Part shown: piece after piece, positions 26,046 to 36,088 of the stretch
Layout: each line of letters opens with the position of its first letter
How positions within the stretch are numbered: the stretch's first letter is position 1
DNA from: CAIVAT01 sp964387205
Lineage (GTDB): Bacteria > Bacteroidota > Bacteroidia > Bacteroidales > FEN-979
Direction: 5' to 3'
Assembly: GCA_964387205.1 (NCBI GenBank)
Contig: CAYLVY010000002.1
Coordinates: 25,018 to 89,017, forward strand
DNA length: 64,000 bases
Program-made: the position numbers and the translations under genes
Notes under the pieces: generated by a model
The model's input: only the letters and a program-made list of their open reading frames with translations
What the model was told of the DNA's origin: nothing
Database searches by the model: none

Positions 26046-28097
26046 ATGAAACGGCAAACCGGAATCCGGTTATCGAAAACCGATCTAATAACGACATTGG
26101 TTATCTGCGGGATGCTTTTCACGGCAATTTCTTCCAGGGCTCAGGATCCGCAGAAAGTGACCAGCCGAGAGATCCTGGAGATGTCGCTGGAAGAGTTGAT
26201 GGAGATGGATATCTCCTCCGCTTCCAAAGTGAAGCAGAAGATCCGTGAAGCGCCGGCGACAGTCAGGGTGATTACGGCCGATCAGATCCGAACCCGAGGT
26301 TACACTACACTGGAGCAGGCCCTGGCCGACCTGCCGGGATTTCAGTTCAGGAACATCAATGGTTTCAACACTTACAGTTTCCTGCGCGGTTTACCCAGCC
26401 AGAACAACCTGATCCTCCTCCTGATCGACGGGATACAGGTCAATGAACTCAACTCCGGTGGATTTTATGGCGGAGGACAATACGATCTGGCAGATGCAGA
26501 ACGCATCGAGGTGGTTTATGGCCCCTCTTCTGCGCTTTACGGCACCAATGCCGTGTCAGGCATCATCAATATTATTACCAAAAAACCTGAAAAGCCCAAC
26601 AGTGGCCACATTGGCGCTGCCCTTGGAAATTTCAGAACGACCGAAATCGACTTTGGCTACGACTACCTCAACCGCAATGGGGATGTGAATTTCCGGATTG
26701 CCGGCATGTTCAGCAGTTCCGAAAAAGCCGACCTGAGGGGTAGCAGGGGTGACAACAACTGGACCGACAATATGGAAAACTATGAGGATAATTATAGTCT
26801 TTCAGGGTATTTCAGGTACAAGAACCTCTTTGCAGGAGTCTCTTCCCGCTATATCAAATCGTCCCGTACCACCAATTACACGACGGTAAACAATAAGTAT
26901 CTTGATCGGGGTTCTCACTGGAATATTCTTTTTACCAACATTTACGCCGGATATCAGTTTGCCGGTAAAGACAAATGGTCCAATACAGTCAGGATCTATG
27001 CCCGGAATTCCACGGTTCTGGATAACACTGTGGCCTATATTTTAAAATCCGACACCGCCTCACGGGGGGATCAGGTGGGATACTACCGTCCAAACTGGCT
27101 CGCCGGAGTTGATAATGTCCTGGAATATAACCCGTTTAAAAACCTTCAGTTCATCGGGGGTGTCACACTTGAACAAGAGGAGGTTGCCGACGGATTCGCC
27201 ATCTCTCACAGTGATGACCAGGATATCACCCCTCCGGCACCCGGTCGCCCGTCGATGATCTCCGATCAACTTTTCAGTATTTATCTGCAGGGCCAGTTCT
27301 CCTTCCTGCGCTATTTTATTCTGACAGCCGGAGCGAGACAGGATTTCAGCAGTTATTATGACAAGGCCCTGACCCCAAGGGTGGCACTGATGTTCAACCT
27401 GAATAATTTTTCGGCCCGTATAGCATGGATGGAGGCTTTCCGGGCTCCCCGCCCCTGGGATTATACAGCCGGAACCGGTAATCCCGGTCTGAAACCGGAG
27501 CAAATGAGATCGGGGGAAGTATCCCTTTCCTATAGTCCATTCCCTTCTTTAAGCCTTGAAACTTCTGTGTATCATAATAAACTCTCCCGCATGCTGATCA
27601 CGGAATTCACTGATACGCTGGGTAACTTCAGGTGGAACAACCATGATGAAGCTACCGTCACCGGTATCGAAGCCAGTGCAGTAGTGAAAACGGGCCGCAT
27701 TGACCTTGCCATTCACTATACTTACAACGATGCACATGACCGTCAGAATAACATCCTCCCTGAAATATCCCCGCATGTGGCCGGGGCAAGGCTGAACCTG
27801 AAACTGATCGCCGGCCTGGGGGTGAACCTCGGCGGCTATTTTTATGACCGGAAGAAAAGTCTCAAAACCATCAAAGCTACCGGAAGCCAATGGATCGATG
27901 AGGCTTTTGTCCTGAACGGCTCCATTCATTACCTGGGTTGGAATGGCTTTGATTTTCAACTGATGATCAATAATATACTGAACACTGAATACTACCATCC
28001 CTCCAACCTGCTTCCCGACCGCTACCGACAACCCCAACGATCGGTGTTGGTGAAAATCACCAAAAGGTTTGATTTCGGAAGAAAAGAAAAGCACTGA
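26046..28097 (+). CDS. TonB-dependent outer-membrane receptor
   Basis: 683 residues with a leader (to about residue 32), a conserved EELMEMDISSASKVKQKI segment before the plug, the plug domain (APATVRVITADQIRTRGYTT, RGLPSQNNLILLLIDG, ERIEVVYGPSSALYGTNA, GIINIITK) and a 22-strand barrel ending in an aromatic strand (SVLVKITKRFDF). No SusD partner or carboxypeptidase-like N-terminal domain is present, so it is not a SusC-type glycan receptor. This receptor type is often found next to YfiR. The yfiR-like gene follows after one base, and the CHASE8 kinase operon runs the other way. The ligand is unknown. Confidence 0.88.
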   Translation: MKRQTGIRLSKTDLITTLVICGMLFTAISSRAQDPQKVTSREILEMSLEELMEMDISSASKVKQKIREAPATVRVITADQIRTRGYTTLEQALADLPGFQFRNINGFNTYSFLRGLPSQNNLILLLIDGIQVNELNSGGFYGGGQYDLADAERIEVVYGPSSALYGTNAVSGIINIITKKPEKPNSGHIGAALGNFRTTEIDFGYDYLNRNGDVNFRIAGMFSSSEKADLRGSRGDNNWTDNMENYEDNYSLSGYFRYKNLFAGVSSRYIKSSRTTNYTTVNNKYLDRGSHWNILFTNIYAGYQFAGKDKWSNTVRIYARNSTVLDNTVAYILKSDTASRGDQVGYYRPNWLAGVDNVLEYNPFKNLQFIGGVTLEQEEVADGFAISHSDDQDITPPAPGRPSMISDQLFSIYLQGQFSFLRYFILTAGARQDFSSYYDKALTPRVALMFNLNNFSARIAWMEAFRAPRPWDYTAGTGNPGLKPEQMRSGEVSLSYSPFPSLSLETSVYHNKLSRMLITEFTDTLGNFRWNNHDEATVTGIEASAVVKTGRIDLAIHYTYNDAHDRQNNILPEISPHVAGARLNLKLIAGLGVNLGGYFYDRKKSLKTIKATGSQWIDEAFVLNGSIHYLGWNGFDFQLMINNILNTEYYHPSNLLPDRYRQPQRSVLVKITKRFDFGRKEKH

Positions 28098-28098
28098 T

Positions 28099-28662
28099 AT
28101 GATAACCGTCATTACTGTGAAATATTGGTTGCATCGTTGGTTTCTCCTGCTTCCGCTGCTGTGGATGGTTGTCGGGATGCAGGTTCCCCTCCGGGCGCAG
28201 GGCTCTGAGTACCTTTTAAAGGCAGGATTTCTGGAGAGGTTTACCCGGTTTATCGATTGGCCGGATGATTCTCTTCAGCAGAACCCGGCATTGCCATTTA
28301 ACATCCTGGTTTTGGGAAAAAGTCCGTTCAGGGGAGAACTGGAGGATTTTTTCAGCCAGATCAGGGTAAAGAACAGGAAAGTACACATCCGCTACTCAAC
28401 CAGACCCGACACAACCCGTCCTGCACATCTGATCTATATATGTCCTGATATGGTAAAAAACCTTCCGGGCATACTAAAATATACCCGCGGAAAACCCATC
28501 ATTACGGTGGGCGAGACCCGTGGTTTTGCAGAAAAGGGTGTTTTGATCAACTTCTTTTTGGAAAACAATAAGATAAGATTTGAAATCAATCAATCCGCCT
28601 TCAGACGGTCAGGCTTGCAGGTAAGTTATCTCCTGCTGAACAGCGCGAGGGTAATTCCCTGA
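28099..28662 (+). CDS. YfiR-family (DUF4154) periplasmic protein
   Basis: 187 residues with a signal peptide or anchor (WFLLLPLLWMVVGMQVPLRA) followed by the DUF4154 pattern: EYLLKAGFLERFTRFIDWP, FNILVLGKSPF, HLIYICPDM, IITVGETRGFAEKGVLINFF and IRFEINQSAFRRSGLQVSYL. In Pseudomonas, YfiR is the periplasmic redox-sensitive repressor of the diguanylate cyclase YfiN, acting on its CHASE8-type domain. Here the neighbouring CHASE8 protein is a hybrid histidine kinase. Two start codons are possible: 28099, which follows the receptor stop with one base between, is preferred over an upstream frame that overlaps the receptor. Confidence 0.85.
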   Translation: MITVITVKYWLHRWFLLLPLLWMVVGMQVPLRAQGSEYLLKAGFLERFTRFIDWPDDSLQQNPALPFNILVLGKSPFRGELEDFFSQIRVKNRKVHIRYSTRPDTTRPAHLIYICPDMVKNLPGILKYTRGKPIITVGETRGFAEKGVLINFFLENNKIRFEINQSAFRRSGLQVSYLLLNSARVIP

Positions 28663-28686
28663 TTTTAAATATTCTCTGTATCAGGG

Positions 28687-31600
28687 CTACTCCTTTGCCA
28701 CCTCCACCCATCTGCCCGGAACCCGTGCCGAAATGGTCCGGTCATACATGGCACTGCAGCGAACCGCCGGCTGATAGTACCTTCCCGGCCAGGCTGCCAT
28801 CAGCATAACGGTAATCGTGGCTCTCCGTCCGGTCGGAAGGTCGAAAAAGGTATTGACCCGGTCATCCCTGACATCCTGATAACTCACCGGATAGGATCCG
28901 GCCATGGAGAGCGCCAGGTCGCTGCTTCGGGCATTAATGATCTCCCATCCTGAAGGAAATATCTGGGACAAGGCCAGTTGTTGGTATCCGACAGCCGTTC
29001 CGGGATGGGCCACCGTGACTTCCGCCAGGAAAGATGTCCCTTGCTTTAACCGGACCGGACTGATGATATTGCCCTGTAAATCCTTGTACAACACCATGAT
29101 GCGCAAACCGTTGGAAGCAGAAGTGGTATCACCCGTGGCCGGTATGCCGCGGGTAACCAATCGTCCAAAGAGCATCCCTTTTCCTGTATTGGTAACCGAC
29201 AGGGTCCGGTGCTCCCCGTCCGTGATCCTGATCTCCTTTTTAACAAGTGTCCGGCTGGTGGTGATGGTTTCCCTGCCGTCGGATGAATAACTGAGCAAAG
29301 CGGAAATCCCGTTTCCAGGTTCAGTGCCGGTGAATTTGGCTATGGACATGATGGCATAAGCAGAAGTCTGGGTACTGAACCACTCCTTTCCTGCCAGCGC
29401 CTCCGCCACATCCCTGGCAAGGGGTACCGCCCTGGCCTTCATGCCCAGCATCGTCATCGTTTCCAGCATCATCGCTTTATCCCGGAGATCGGAACCATAT
29501 GTGCCTCCCATCTCGCGGTATGGTTTTATCTCTGCCGACGATTGTTGGATCAGCCGTCGCGCCACCTCCTGCCGGCCGGTAAGTGCATAGGCTGCGGCCA
29601 GGCGCCAACGGGCATTGACCGGCAGCTCCCGCTGCTCCAGTAACCTGTTCATAGCGCCGGTTTCAGGGCTTCTGCCTAGTGCCAGGGTATAGAGCCGGTA
29701 TGCCTGCGACATTTCGTCATTGAAAATCCCGGCATTCACACTCCAGGAATTCGCTTTCTGCTTCTGGAACTCCCTCCATCTGTCAAACCAACCAGGGGGA
29801 AGGGAATAACCACGCTCAGAAGCCTCCAGAAGAAAGTGACCGGTCCAGGAGGTAGCCCATTCATCAGGATATTGGGCGCGCGGCCACAACCCAAACCCTC
29901 CTGAGGGTAACTGGTAAGAACTGATCCGGGAGATGACCGAAGCAATGTTTCCGGCAATGGATCGCTTCTCACTTTCCGTCAGATCAACGATTGATGACAG
30001 GTAGAGTTGCGGAAACGCACCCGAAACAATTTGTTCCAGACAACCATAAGGATAATGGATCAACTCGTCGAGACGCCGGGTGAGGTTGAGCGAAGGCATA
30101 GCCGATAGTTCCACATAACCGCTGTTGCTGCCCGCAACGCCCGGAGGACTTACCGTGGTGTTCCATACTTCCCCCGGCGCGATGGCTTGCTCTGAAACTG
30201 TATAAACCGGTTCGTTCGGATTTCTGATATCAATATGGATCTGATGTTCCGCCCGTTCACCGTCCCCAGAAACCACGATCCTGACAATGCCTCTCCCCGT
30301 CTTCCCTGCAACCTTCAGGGAAAAAAATGCAAGTTGGTCACCCGTGGCTGAAAAAGTAAGATGTTGCTGGCTTTTTCCATTGACAGTGAAGTGTTCGTCG
30401 GTCTCCACCAAAATGCTGACTTTCCGGATCTTTGGTTCCATCGCGAAGACGGTCACCGGCAAGGCAACAGTTTCACCGGGGCCCAAAACCCTTGGCAACG
30501 TACCCAGCACCATGAGGGCCTTTTTCACCGCGACACTCTTTTCCGCTGAACCGTAACGGCTATCCTGACCGGCAACCACCATGACCCTGACAGAACCGAC
30601 ATAGGAGGGCATGAGAAAACGATGGGTACGGCTCTCTCCCTTTTTCAGGGTAAATGGCCCCAGATGTACCACCATCGGCCTGAACCTTGAAGTTTTTTGC
30701 CCGTCTCTGACAATCCCTTCCTGATCGCCGCCAATGCTCAGTATCCGCTGCAACTCACCCGGGAAAGCGCCCATGACCTGATCATAAAGGTCCCATGTCT
30801 TCACACCCAACGCCTCCCGGGCATAAAATGCCCCCCGGGGATCGGGTGTGGCGAACCGGGTCAGATCGAGCAAACCTTCATCGACCACTGCAAGGGTGTA
30901 AGTCATCGGTAACCCGCCCTGCTCCCTGACCGATATCACGGCTTCTTCGCCGGGAGAAAAGGAGGCAGGAAGAGTCAGAACCGGTGATAACTTCGTCCCC
31001 GGATCTTCCACCATGAGTGGTATTACCCCGTACAACCGCACCGGCAGATCGTTTTTCGTCTGAGCATGAGGCTGGATCAGGGTCACGCTGGCATAACAAT
31101 TGGGTGCCATCTGAGCCGTGGCTTCGAGGTCAATTTCAGTGGAACCCTGACGGGTGGCAGTCCAGAAACTCCGGATAATCGAAGTTCCGTTTTCAATGGT
31201 CACCAATGCCCTGCCATCCGGCGAGGACGGTATGGATAGCCTGATCTTCTCTCCCACCTTGAAGGAAGACTTGTTGCTGGTCACGGTGAGCATGGCGGCA
31301 GCCTGTTTCTCGCCACCGGGCATGCGGAAATAATCGGGCCAGTCGATATAAACCACCCTGCCGGCAGCATGCCCCGAACGCAGGTCGGTAACCCTGATCA
31401 GATAACGCCCCCAGTCGTCGCGGTCGACGAACAGTTCATATGTCGCTTTACCCCCGGCAACCCTGACGGAAGCCGTGTCCACAGGCCGGTTGTAGGCCAG
31501 GGAGAGGAAATCGGCACCGCCCTGTCCCGTATCATCCCACCACCAGCGCCATTCAAGTTTGAAGAGCTCAACCTTCATGGAGGAGGAGGCGACAGGTGTT

Positions 31601-34248
31601 CCCGCTGCATCCACGTTAAGCAAACCGATGGAATAGGATTTACCGGTGTAAAGGACCCTGTCGCCTTTCCCGGCATCCGGCACCTTTAACCCGGCATAGG
31701 TGGCATAGGGATAATACGGGATCGAAAAACGATCGACGCTGAAATCACCTCCCTCCTCAAAAACCATCGTTTCGAAAGTGGCTTTCAGGGCTCCCGGGGC
31801 CACGTTCTCCACATGGATAACCGGCCGGACGGTGGCCATTCCCTTATCATCCAGTCGTCCGTCGAATATCGTGATGTTCTCGGGAGCAAAACCCACCGCA
31901 GGATTGTCAAAAACATAACCGGGATATTTCGGGAAAGCTGTCACCGATCTGGAAAGGGTAAGGTTTATACTTGCTTTAAGGTTACGGGCAATAGCGCCGG
32001 TAAGCCAGGATGCCTGCAGCGTAGCAGCCGGAACCTGGTCGCGGATCAACCGTGGAGTACCAAAATCGAATAGGATCTTCAGCCGGTTTGGCTTCACTGT
32101 TTCTATCCTGATAACTTTTCTGAACTCTGCATTCCCCACATTCACCCTTGCCATCCAGTTTCCGGTAGGTGCATCAGGGGAAGTGGCTGTGCGAAACACG
32201 TGCAATCCGTTCACTCCTCTGGCGCTGACCATCCTGCGAACTATCTGACCGGCCGGATTGGTCAGGGTCAAAGTAACAGGGTGATGAGGGGGCAACTGGT
32301 TGTTTTTATCCTCCAGCATAAAGGAGATAAACAGAGAGTCACCCGGGCGCCATATCCCGCGTTCACCGTAGATAAAGCCTTTTAATCCTTGCTGAACTGT
32401 CTCGCCTCCTACATCAAACATACTGAGGGAAAGGGATTTTCCCTCCTGAAGTTTGAGGTAACCCGTTTGTTTGTCATGGTGTGCGACCACCACGAAGGGC
32501 TGCCTGGTCAGGATAACCTGTGCCATTCCGTCGGGTCCGGTAATCGCGGTGTTTATCACCTGCAACTGAAAATTATAAAACTTCAGTGTGACCCCCGCCA
32601 GGGAGCGGGCAGAAAGCAGATCGGTCACCCAGATATTCCAGCGATCGTCCTGGCCTGCCTTGGCAATGATCCCCAGGTCGGAAGCAAGTACATTGCGGTT
32701 CACCGACTTGTTGAAATAATAGGAGGATTTGCAGGGATCGTCCCGCTCCTCCCAACGGTACTGCCTCCAGCGCCCGTCGGCGAAATCATCATCCTGATAG
32801 CCGCTGTACCATCCCCAATCCCGGTCATTCTCCGCATCGGCATCGGTCAGGGTGACCAGGGAACGTTCGTCCCGGTTTTCCGGCAATGAACTGCATTCCG
32901 TATTGGCATACGACTGGCGGAATCCCAGAATGACATTATATAAGGCACCAGGTTCCGTTTTCATCAGGGAGGAAAGATCGATAGAATAACGGTTCCATTT
33001 ATCACGCCCGGAGGTTCCTCCCAGCGGAATGGTTTTCTGCAGAACGATCCTGCCCACCCTGACCAGTTCACTGTTTCCCGGCAGATCATTGACCTGGAGA
33101 AACTGCAGGATATTCTTTTCATAGATCCTGACCACCCTGATATCTACTTTATTCAGGTTCACAGNNNNNNNNNNCATGCCGTTGGAGGAGGGCATGATCA
33201 CCCCGTCGCCGACAAACCTTACAGCCGGACGGGTATCTTCCAGGGTGACCTCCTGTGAAAATATCTTCTGCAGGGTATTTCCTGCCACGCTTCTGATCGT
33301 AGGCTCAAGGCTGAGTCTGACAACAGGTAACTCAGTGGATGCGAGCCAGACTTTCAATACATTATCCTCCAGAACATAACGGAGATTGCTGAACCTCGCC
33401 ACCCTGAAAAGTCCGTCGAGGTTTTGCAGGGGATCGGGAGGTTCGGAGAACCGGATCAGCAACCCGGGTTGTTCGCCTGAAAAACTGCTGACATCCAACA
33501 CCCTGAAATCTCCCAGTGCAGGAATCTCCGTGCCGAGGTTTCCGCTGCTCTCCGATCCGATGGGAGAGCCATCCCACTCCAGGCTCACCCAACCCAATCT
33601 TTTGGTTCTCATTACCGAATCGATCCTGAACCGGTGCTCGTTACTCCCGCCATCATGTATCCAGGTGACCGGCAACACCCTTCCGTCCTGACGGGCTGTC
33701 AGACACCTTTCGACTGCATCGGGATCTGCCGCATCAGATGTGCTCAGGAGCCCTGTTATAACCTCCGTGGTCAGGTCATCGGGCGAAAGTGCGACATGAT
33801 TTTCACACCTGACATCGATCGTCTGTCTGATCGTTCTGAACTGAAAAGTAAGGGTGCTCAGGGAATCGGGAACCGTGACCAGCTTCGCAAGGTAAAAGTC
33901 AAATGTAAATAATCTGTCCTGTGGAAGAGGTTCATCGGGCCTGAAGGCAATGGTCCGTCTGTCATACCATACTGCTTTCCCGCTGACCTTAGGCCGTATC
34001 CGGTACCACTCATCCGGGACCTGTGCACCGGTTTCTGCCGAATCGGCGAAAGGTTCTGTCAGCCTCACCAGGATCTGACTCCGGGAAGAGACGATTCCCG
34101 AAGTAAAAGCCTGTATATAAGGACGAAATGCGGGGTTTACCCGGAGAAATTCCTCTTCACCCTTATGTTCCCGATGAACCAGATAACCTATGGCGATGCC
34201 AAAGAGCAGGATAGCGCTCAGGGGCAGGATAACGACGCTTCTTTTCAT
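28687..34248 (-). CDS. bacterial alpha-2-macroglobulin (YfhM-type)
   Basis: About 1853 residues. A single N-terminal hydrophobic segment (VVILPLSAILLFGIAIGYL) without a lipobox anchors it, so it is tethered by a helix rather than lipid. Successive macroglobulin beta domains follow, then the thioester motif YGCLEQ near Cys1403, and a TED alpha-helical domain (ISSYQLPSGGFGLWPRA, DEWATSWTGHFLLEA). The thioester traps attacking proteases covalently in the periplasm. In many bacteria it is paired with pbpC; here the two are 8 kb apart on the same strand, separated by the kinase and receptor cassette. A 10-N gap lies at 33165-33174. Confidence 0.9.
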   Translation of the reverse strand: MKRSVVILPLSAILLFGIAIGYLVHREHKGEEEFLRVNPAFRPYIQAFTSGIVSSRSQILVRLTEPFADSAETGAQVPDEWYRIRPKVSGKAVWYDRRTIAFRPDEPLPQDRLFTFDFYLAKLVTVPDSLSTLTFQFRTIRQTIDVRCENHVALSPDDLTTEVITGLLSTSDAADPDAVERCLTARQDGRVLPVTWIHDGGSNEHRFRIDSVMRTKRLGWVSLEWDGSPIGSESSGNLGTEIPALGDFRVLDVSSFSGEQPGLLIRFSEPPDPLQNLDGLFRVARFSNLRYVLEDNVLKVWLASTELPVVRLSLEPTIRSVAGNTLQKIFSQEVTLEDTRPAVRFVGDGVIMPSSNGMXXXXVNLNKVDIRVVRIYEKNILQFLQVNDLPGNSELVRVGRIVLQKTIPLGGTSGRDKWNRYSIDLSSLMKTEPGALYNVILGFRQSYANTECSSLPENRDERSLVTLTDADAENDRDWGWYSGYQDDDFADGRWRQYRWEERDDPCKSSYYFNKSVNRNVLASDLGIIAKAGQDDRWNIWVTDLLSARSLAGVTLKFYNFQLQVINTAITGPDGMAQVILTRQPFVVVAHHDKQTGYLKLQEGKSLSLSMFDVGGETVQQGLKGFIYGERGIWRPGDSLFISFMLEDKNNQLPPHHPVTLTLTNPAGQIVRRMVSARGVNGLHVFRTATSPDAPTGNWMARVNVGNAEFRKVIRIETVKPNRLKILFDFGTPRLIRDQVPAATLQASWLTGAIARNLKASINLTLSRSVTAFPKYPGYVFDNPAVGFAPENITIFDGRLDDKGMATVRPVIHVENVAPGALKATFETMVFEEGGDFSVDRFSIPYYPYATYAGLKVPDAGKGDRVLYTGKSYSIGLLNVDAAGTPVASSSMKVELFKLEWRWWWDDTGQGGADFLSLAYNRPVDTASVRVAGGKATYELFVDRDDWGRYLIRVTDLRSGHAAGRVVYIDWPDYFRMPGGEKQAAAMLTVTSNKSSFKVGEKIRLSIPSSPDGRALVTIENGTSIIRSFWTATRQGSTEIDLEATAQMAPNCYASVTLIQPHAQTKNDLPVRLYGVIPLMVEDPGTKLSPVLTLPASFSPGEEAVISVREQGGLPMTYTLAVVDEGLLDLTRFATPDPRGAFYAREALGVKTWDLYDQVMGAFPGELQRILSIGGDQEGIVRDGQKTSRFRPMVVHLGPFTLKKGESRTHRFLMPSYVGSVRVMVVAGQDSRYGSAEKSVAVKKALMVLGTLPRVLGPGETVALPVTVFAMEPKIRKVSILVETDEHFTVNGKSQQHLTFSATGDQLAFFSLKVAGKTGRGIVRIVVSGDGERAEHQIHIDIRNPNEPVYTVSEQAIAPGEVWNTTVSPPGVAGSNSGYVELSAMPSLNLTRRLDELIHYPYGCLEQIVSGAFPQLYLSSIVDLTESEKRSIAGNIASVISRISSYQLPSGGFGLWPRAQYPDEWATSWTGHFLLEASERGYSLPPGWFDRWREFQKQKANSWSVNAGIFNDEMSQAYRLYTLALGRSPETGAMNRLLEQRELPVNARWRLAAAYALTGRQEVARRLIQQSSAEIKPYREMGGTYGSDLRDKAMMLETMTMLGMKARAVPLARDVAEALAGKEWFSTQTSAYAIMSIAKFTGTEPGNGISALLSYSSDGRETITTSRTLVKKEIRITDGEHRTLSVTNTGKGMLFGRLVTRGIPATGDTTSASNGLRIMVLYKDLQGNIISPVRLKQGTSFLAEVTVAHPGTAVGYQQLALSQIFPSGWEIINARSSDLALSMAGSYPVSYQDVRDDRVNTFFDLPTGRRATITVMLMAAWPGRYYQPAVRCSAMYDRTISARVPGRWVEVAKE
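33165..33174. other. 10-N assembly gap inside the macroglobulin gene
   Basis: Ten Ns between SSNGM and VNLNKVDIRVV. Family members have a few residues at this point, so the gap may be close to its true size. Confidence 0.9.
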
Positions 34249-34273
34249 ATCGGAAGATATTGATACTAAACGA

Positions 34274-35482
34274 TTATTGGCTTGAAAAACGATAATTGAC
34301 GAACAGTCGGGCGCGCTCGCGGAGCGGCATCGCGAGGTACTGCCGGATGAATTCGCGGTGTTCCCCCACCTGTTTCACCAGCAAATCCTGTGACTTCATC
34401 AGGAGGGTGCGGTTTTGCTCCATGGCGGCTTCACGAGGAATGATCTCCAGAAGGATCTCACGACAGAGGGAGAGATTTATCAAACAACTGTCGAGCAATA
34501 CGGCAATCTCACCATCCGGCTTTGCCGGTTTAAATTGTTTATTGAAATAACCAACATAATCATTAAAAAGCAGAGAGGCGCGGTTGTGGTGATAAACTGC
34601 CTGGTTGAACCGTCGTACGATAGCGTTGCGCAGGTCATTTTCTTTGGCCATCCGCACAGCGTGAAGGTTTTGGTTCAAAAGCGAAGCGTAGTCACTCAGG
34701 TTCTGGTTTACAATGCCGTTGGCTTTTACCCTTCGGAGGGTGGATTCATACCGTCGCTCATCGTCGCCGGCCAGCCACTGCCTGATGGTATCCTGATACC
34801 GGAAAGGCTCCCTTCCTGCAGAATCGGGAGGGGTACCCCGGTAAAAATCTGCCGAAGAATATGGATAGGTCAGGCATTGCCACATCGGATCGAAAGGCAT
34901 ATGGCTTTCTGCCATCTTTTCAGGGCTGACCATAAAATATCCCGGATTGAACCGCCGGGTAAATTTTTGGTTGGTCACATGACCACTACCCCAGGTCGGG
35001 TCAAAGAAATACCATCCCGAATCGGTTCCGGCCACAACCCAGGTATGGTTCAACGGCATGACCTGGCCGTATTGTTTGGTATAGCCGGTCACAAGGTATG
35101 TTTCGATACCGGCCCTGCGGCAGAGTGCGTGGAACAGTTCCGCATAACCCTGACACACGGCTTTCCGGCCGCGAAGTGTCTCCCTTACCAGTTTCTCCGG
35201 ATCATTGACTGCCGGCGGGGTGTACATGTTGGCCACGTCATAACTGATCTCATGGGTAGTCCAGACATAAAAAGCGCGGAGCAGGTCGGATTTTGCCGGG
35301 AGCAACTTTAAAAAATAATCCGAAAGGGTTCCGGCATCACGCGTGATGTCGGCAGGGGCGTTCCGGGCCACTGAATCGGCAGGATAAAATAAAACTTCAC
35401 CCTGTGCTTGCAGGGTGAAGGGTTTAAACTGAAGAATCAGCAACAGAAAAGTTAAAATGAGGTATCGGGGTTCGATACGCAT
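34274..35482 (-). CDS. exported transglutaminase-like protein
   Basis: 402 residues with a signal peptide (YLILTFLLLILQFKPFTLQA). The transglutaminase/CYK3-like triad is visible: Cys in GRKAVCQGYAELFHALC, His in PLNHTWVV and Asp in WYFFDPTWGSG. The region after about residue 230 is helical and shows no known domain. Such exported enzymes can be proteases or cross-linking enzymes acting on wall or surface proteins. It ends 25 bases before the start of the macroglobulin gene on the same strand, so both may be transcribed together. The exact reaction is not known. Confidence 0.8.
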   Translation of the reverse strand: MRIEPRYLILTFLLLILQFKPFTLQAQGEVLFYPADSVARNAPADITRDAGTLSDYFLKLLPAKSDLLRAFYVWTTHEISYDVANMYTPPAVNDPEKLVRETLRGRKAVCQGYAELFHALCRRAGIETYLVTGYTKQYGQVMPLNHTWVVAGTDSGWYFFDPTWGSGHVTNQKFTRRFNPGYFMVSPEKMAESHMPFDPMWQCLTYPYSSADFYRGTPPDSAGREPFRYQDTIRQWLAGDDERRYESTLRRVKANGIVNQNLSDYASLLNQNLHAVRMAKENDLRNAIVRRFNQAVYHHNRASLLFNDYVGYFNKQFKPAKPDGEIAVLLDSCLINLSLCREILLEIIPREAAMEQNRTLLMKSQDLLVKQVGEHREFIRQYLAMPLRERARLFVNYRFSSQ

Positions 35483-35557
35483 GACGTTTGGTGTTTTCCT
35501 GACAATATTATAAAAAAAATTGCCGGAAACCGCAGCGTCAGAATAAAAATAAGGAGG

Positions 35558-35902
35558 TTAAAACCTTCTGCCGGACCTTTCGTTCCGGTTACGGTCACCA
35601 TAACCGCCGCCGCCACGACCTTCCCGTGAGAAATTCCTGCCGGCCGGCCGGTTTTCGGTCCTGGGCCTTGCTTCCGAAACGGTGATCACTTTCCCGTCAA
35701 ATTCTGCATTGTTCAATTCGGTGATGGCGCGCTCGGCCTCTTCATCGTTTTCCATTTCGACAAATCCGAAACCGCGCGACTTTCCTGAAAACTTATCGGT
35801 TATGACCTTGGCTGACCGGATACTACCATATTCGGAAAAGGCGTGCCGCAAATCTTCGTCGTCAATCCTGAAACTCAGGTTAGATACAAAAATGTTTTTC
35901 AT
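35558..35902 (-). CDS. RRM RNA-binding protein with RG-rich tail
   Basis: 114 residues. One RRM domain: RNP2 is IFVSNLSF and RNP1 is SRGFGFVEM. This is followed by an Arg/Gly-rich tail (GRGGGGYGDRNRNERSG), as in cold-induced Rbp proteins of cyanobacteria and Bacteroidetes. It would bind single-stranded RNA and act as an RNA chaperone. Start 35902 (MKNIFVSN) is chosen because the 15 residues before it lie upstream of the RRM. The long untranslated leader (35903 onward) is compatible with cold-type mRNA control, though no cold box was identified. Confidence 0.88.
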   Translation of the reverse strand: MKNIFVSNLSFRIDDEDLRHAFSEYGSIRSAKVITDKFSGKSRGFGFVEMENDEEAERAITELNNAEFDGKVITVSEARPRTENRPAGRNFSREGRGGGGYGDRNRNERSGRRF

Positions 35903-36088
35903 TAACTCTTGATTTTGGTGGATAATTGAGGTGATTTCAGGATTCAATCACGATAAGAAACCGGTGACGGCACCACTGCATGGCGATGATAACGACGGAC
36001 CAGAAGGCCTTAAGGATAAAATGAACGCTTGAATACCGTTGCAAAATTACAGAAAAATACGGCAGCCCCGACATTTAAGAAAAAACTA

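Noticed and set aside
23418..28662. A SusCD polysaccharide locus
   Set aside because: The TonB receptor lacks the SusC-type N-terminal domain, and no SusD gene is present.
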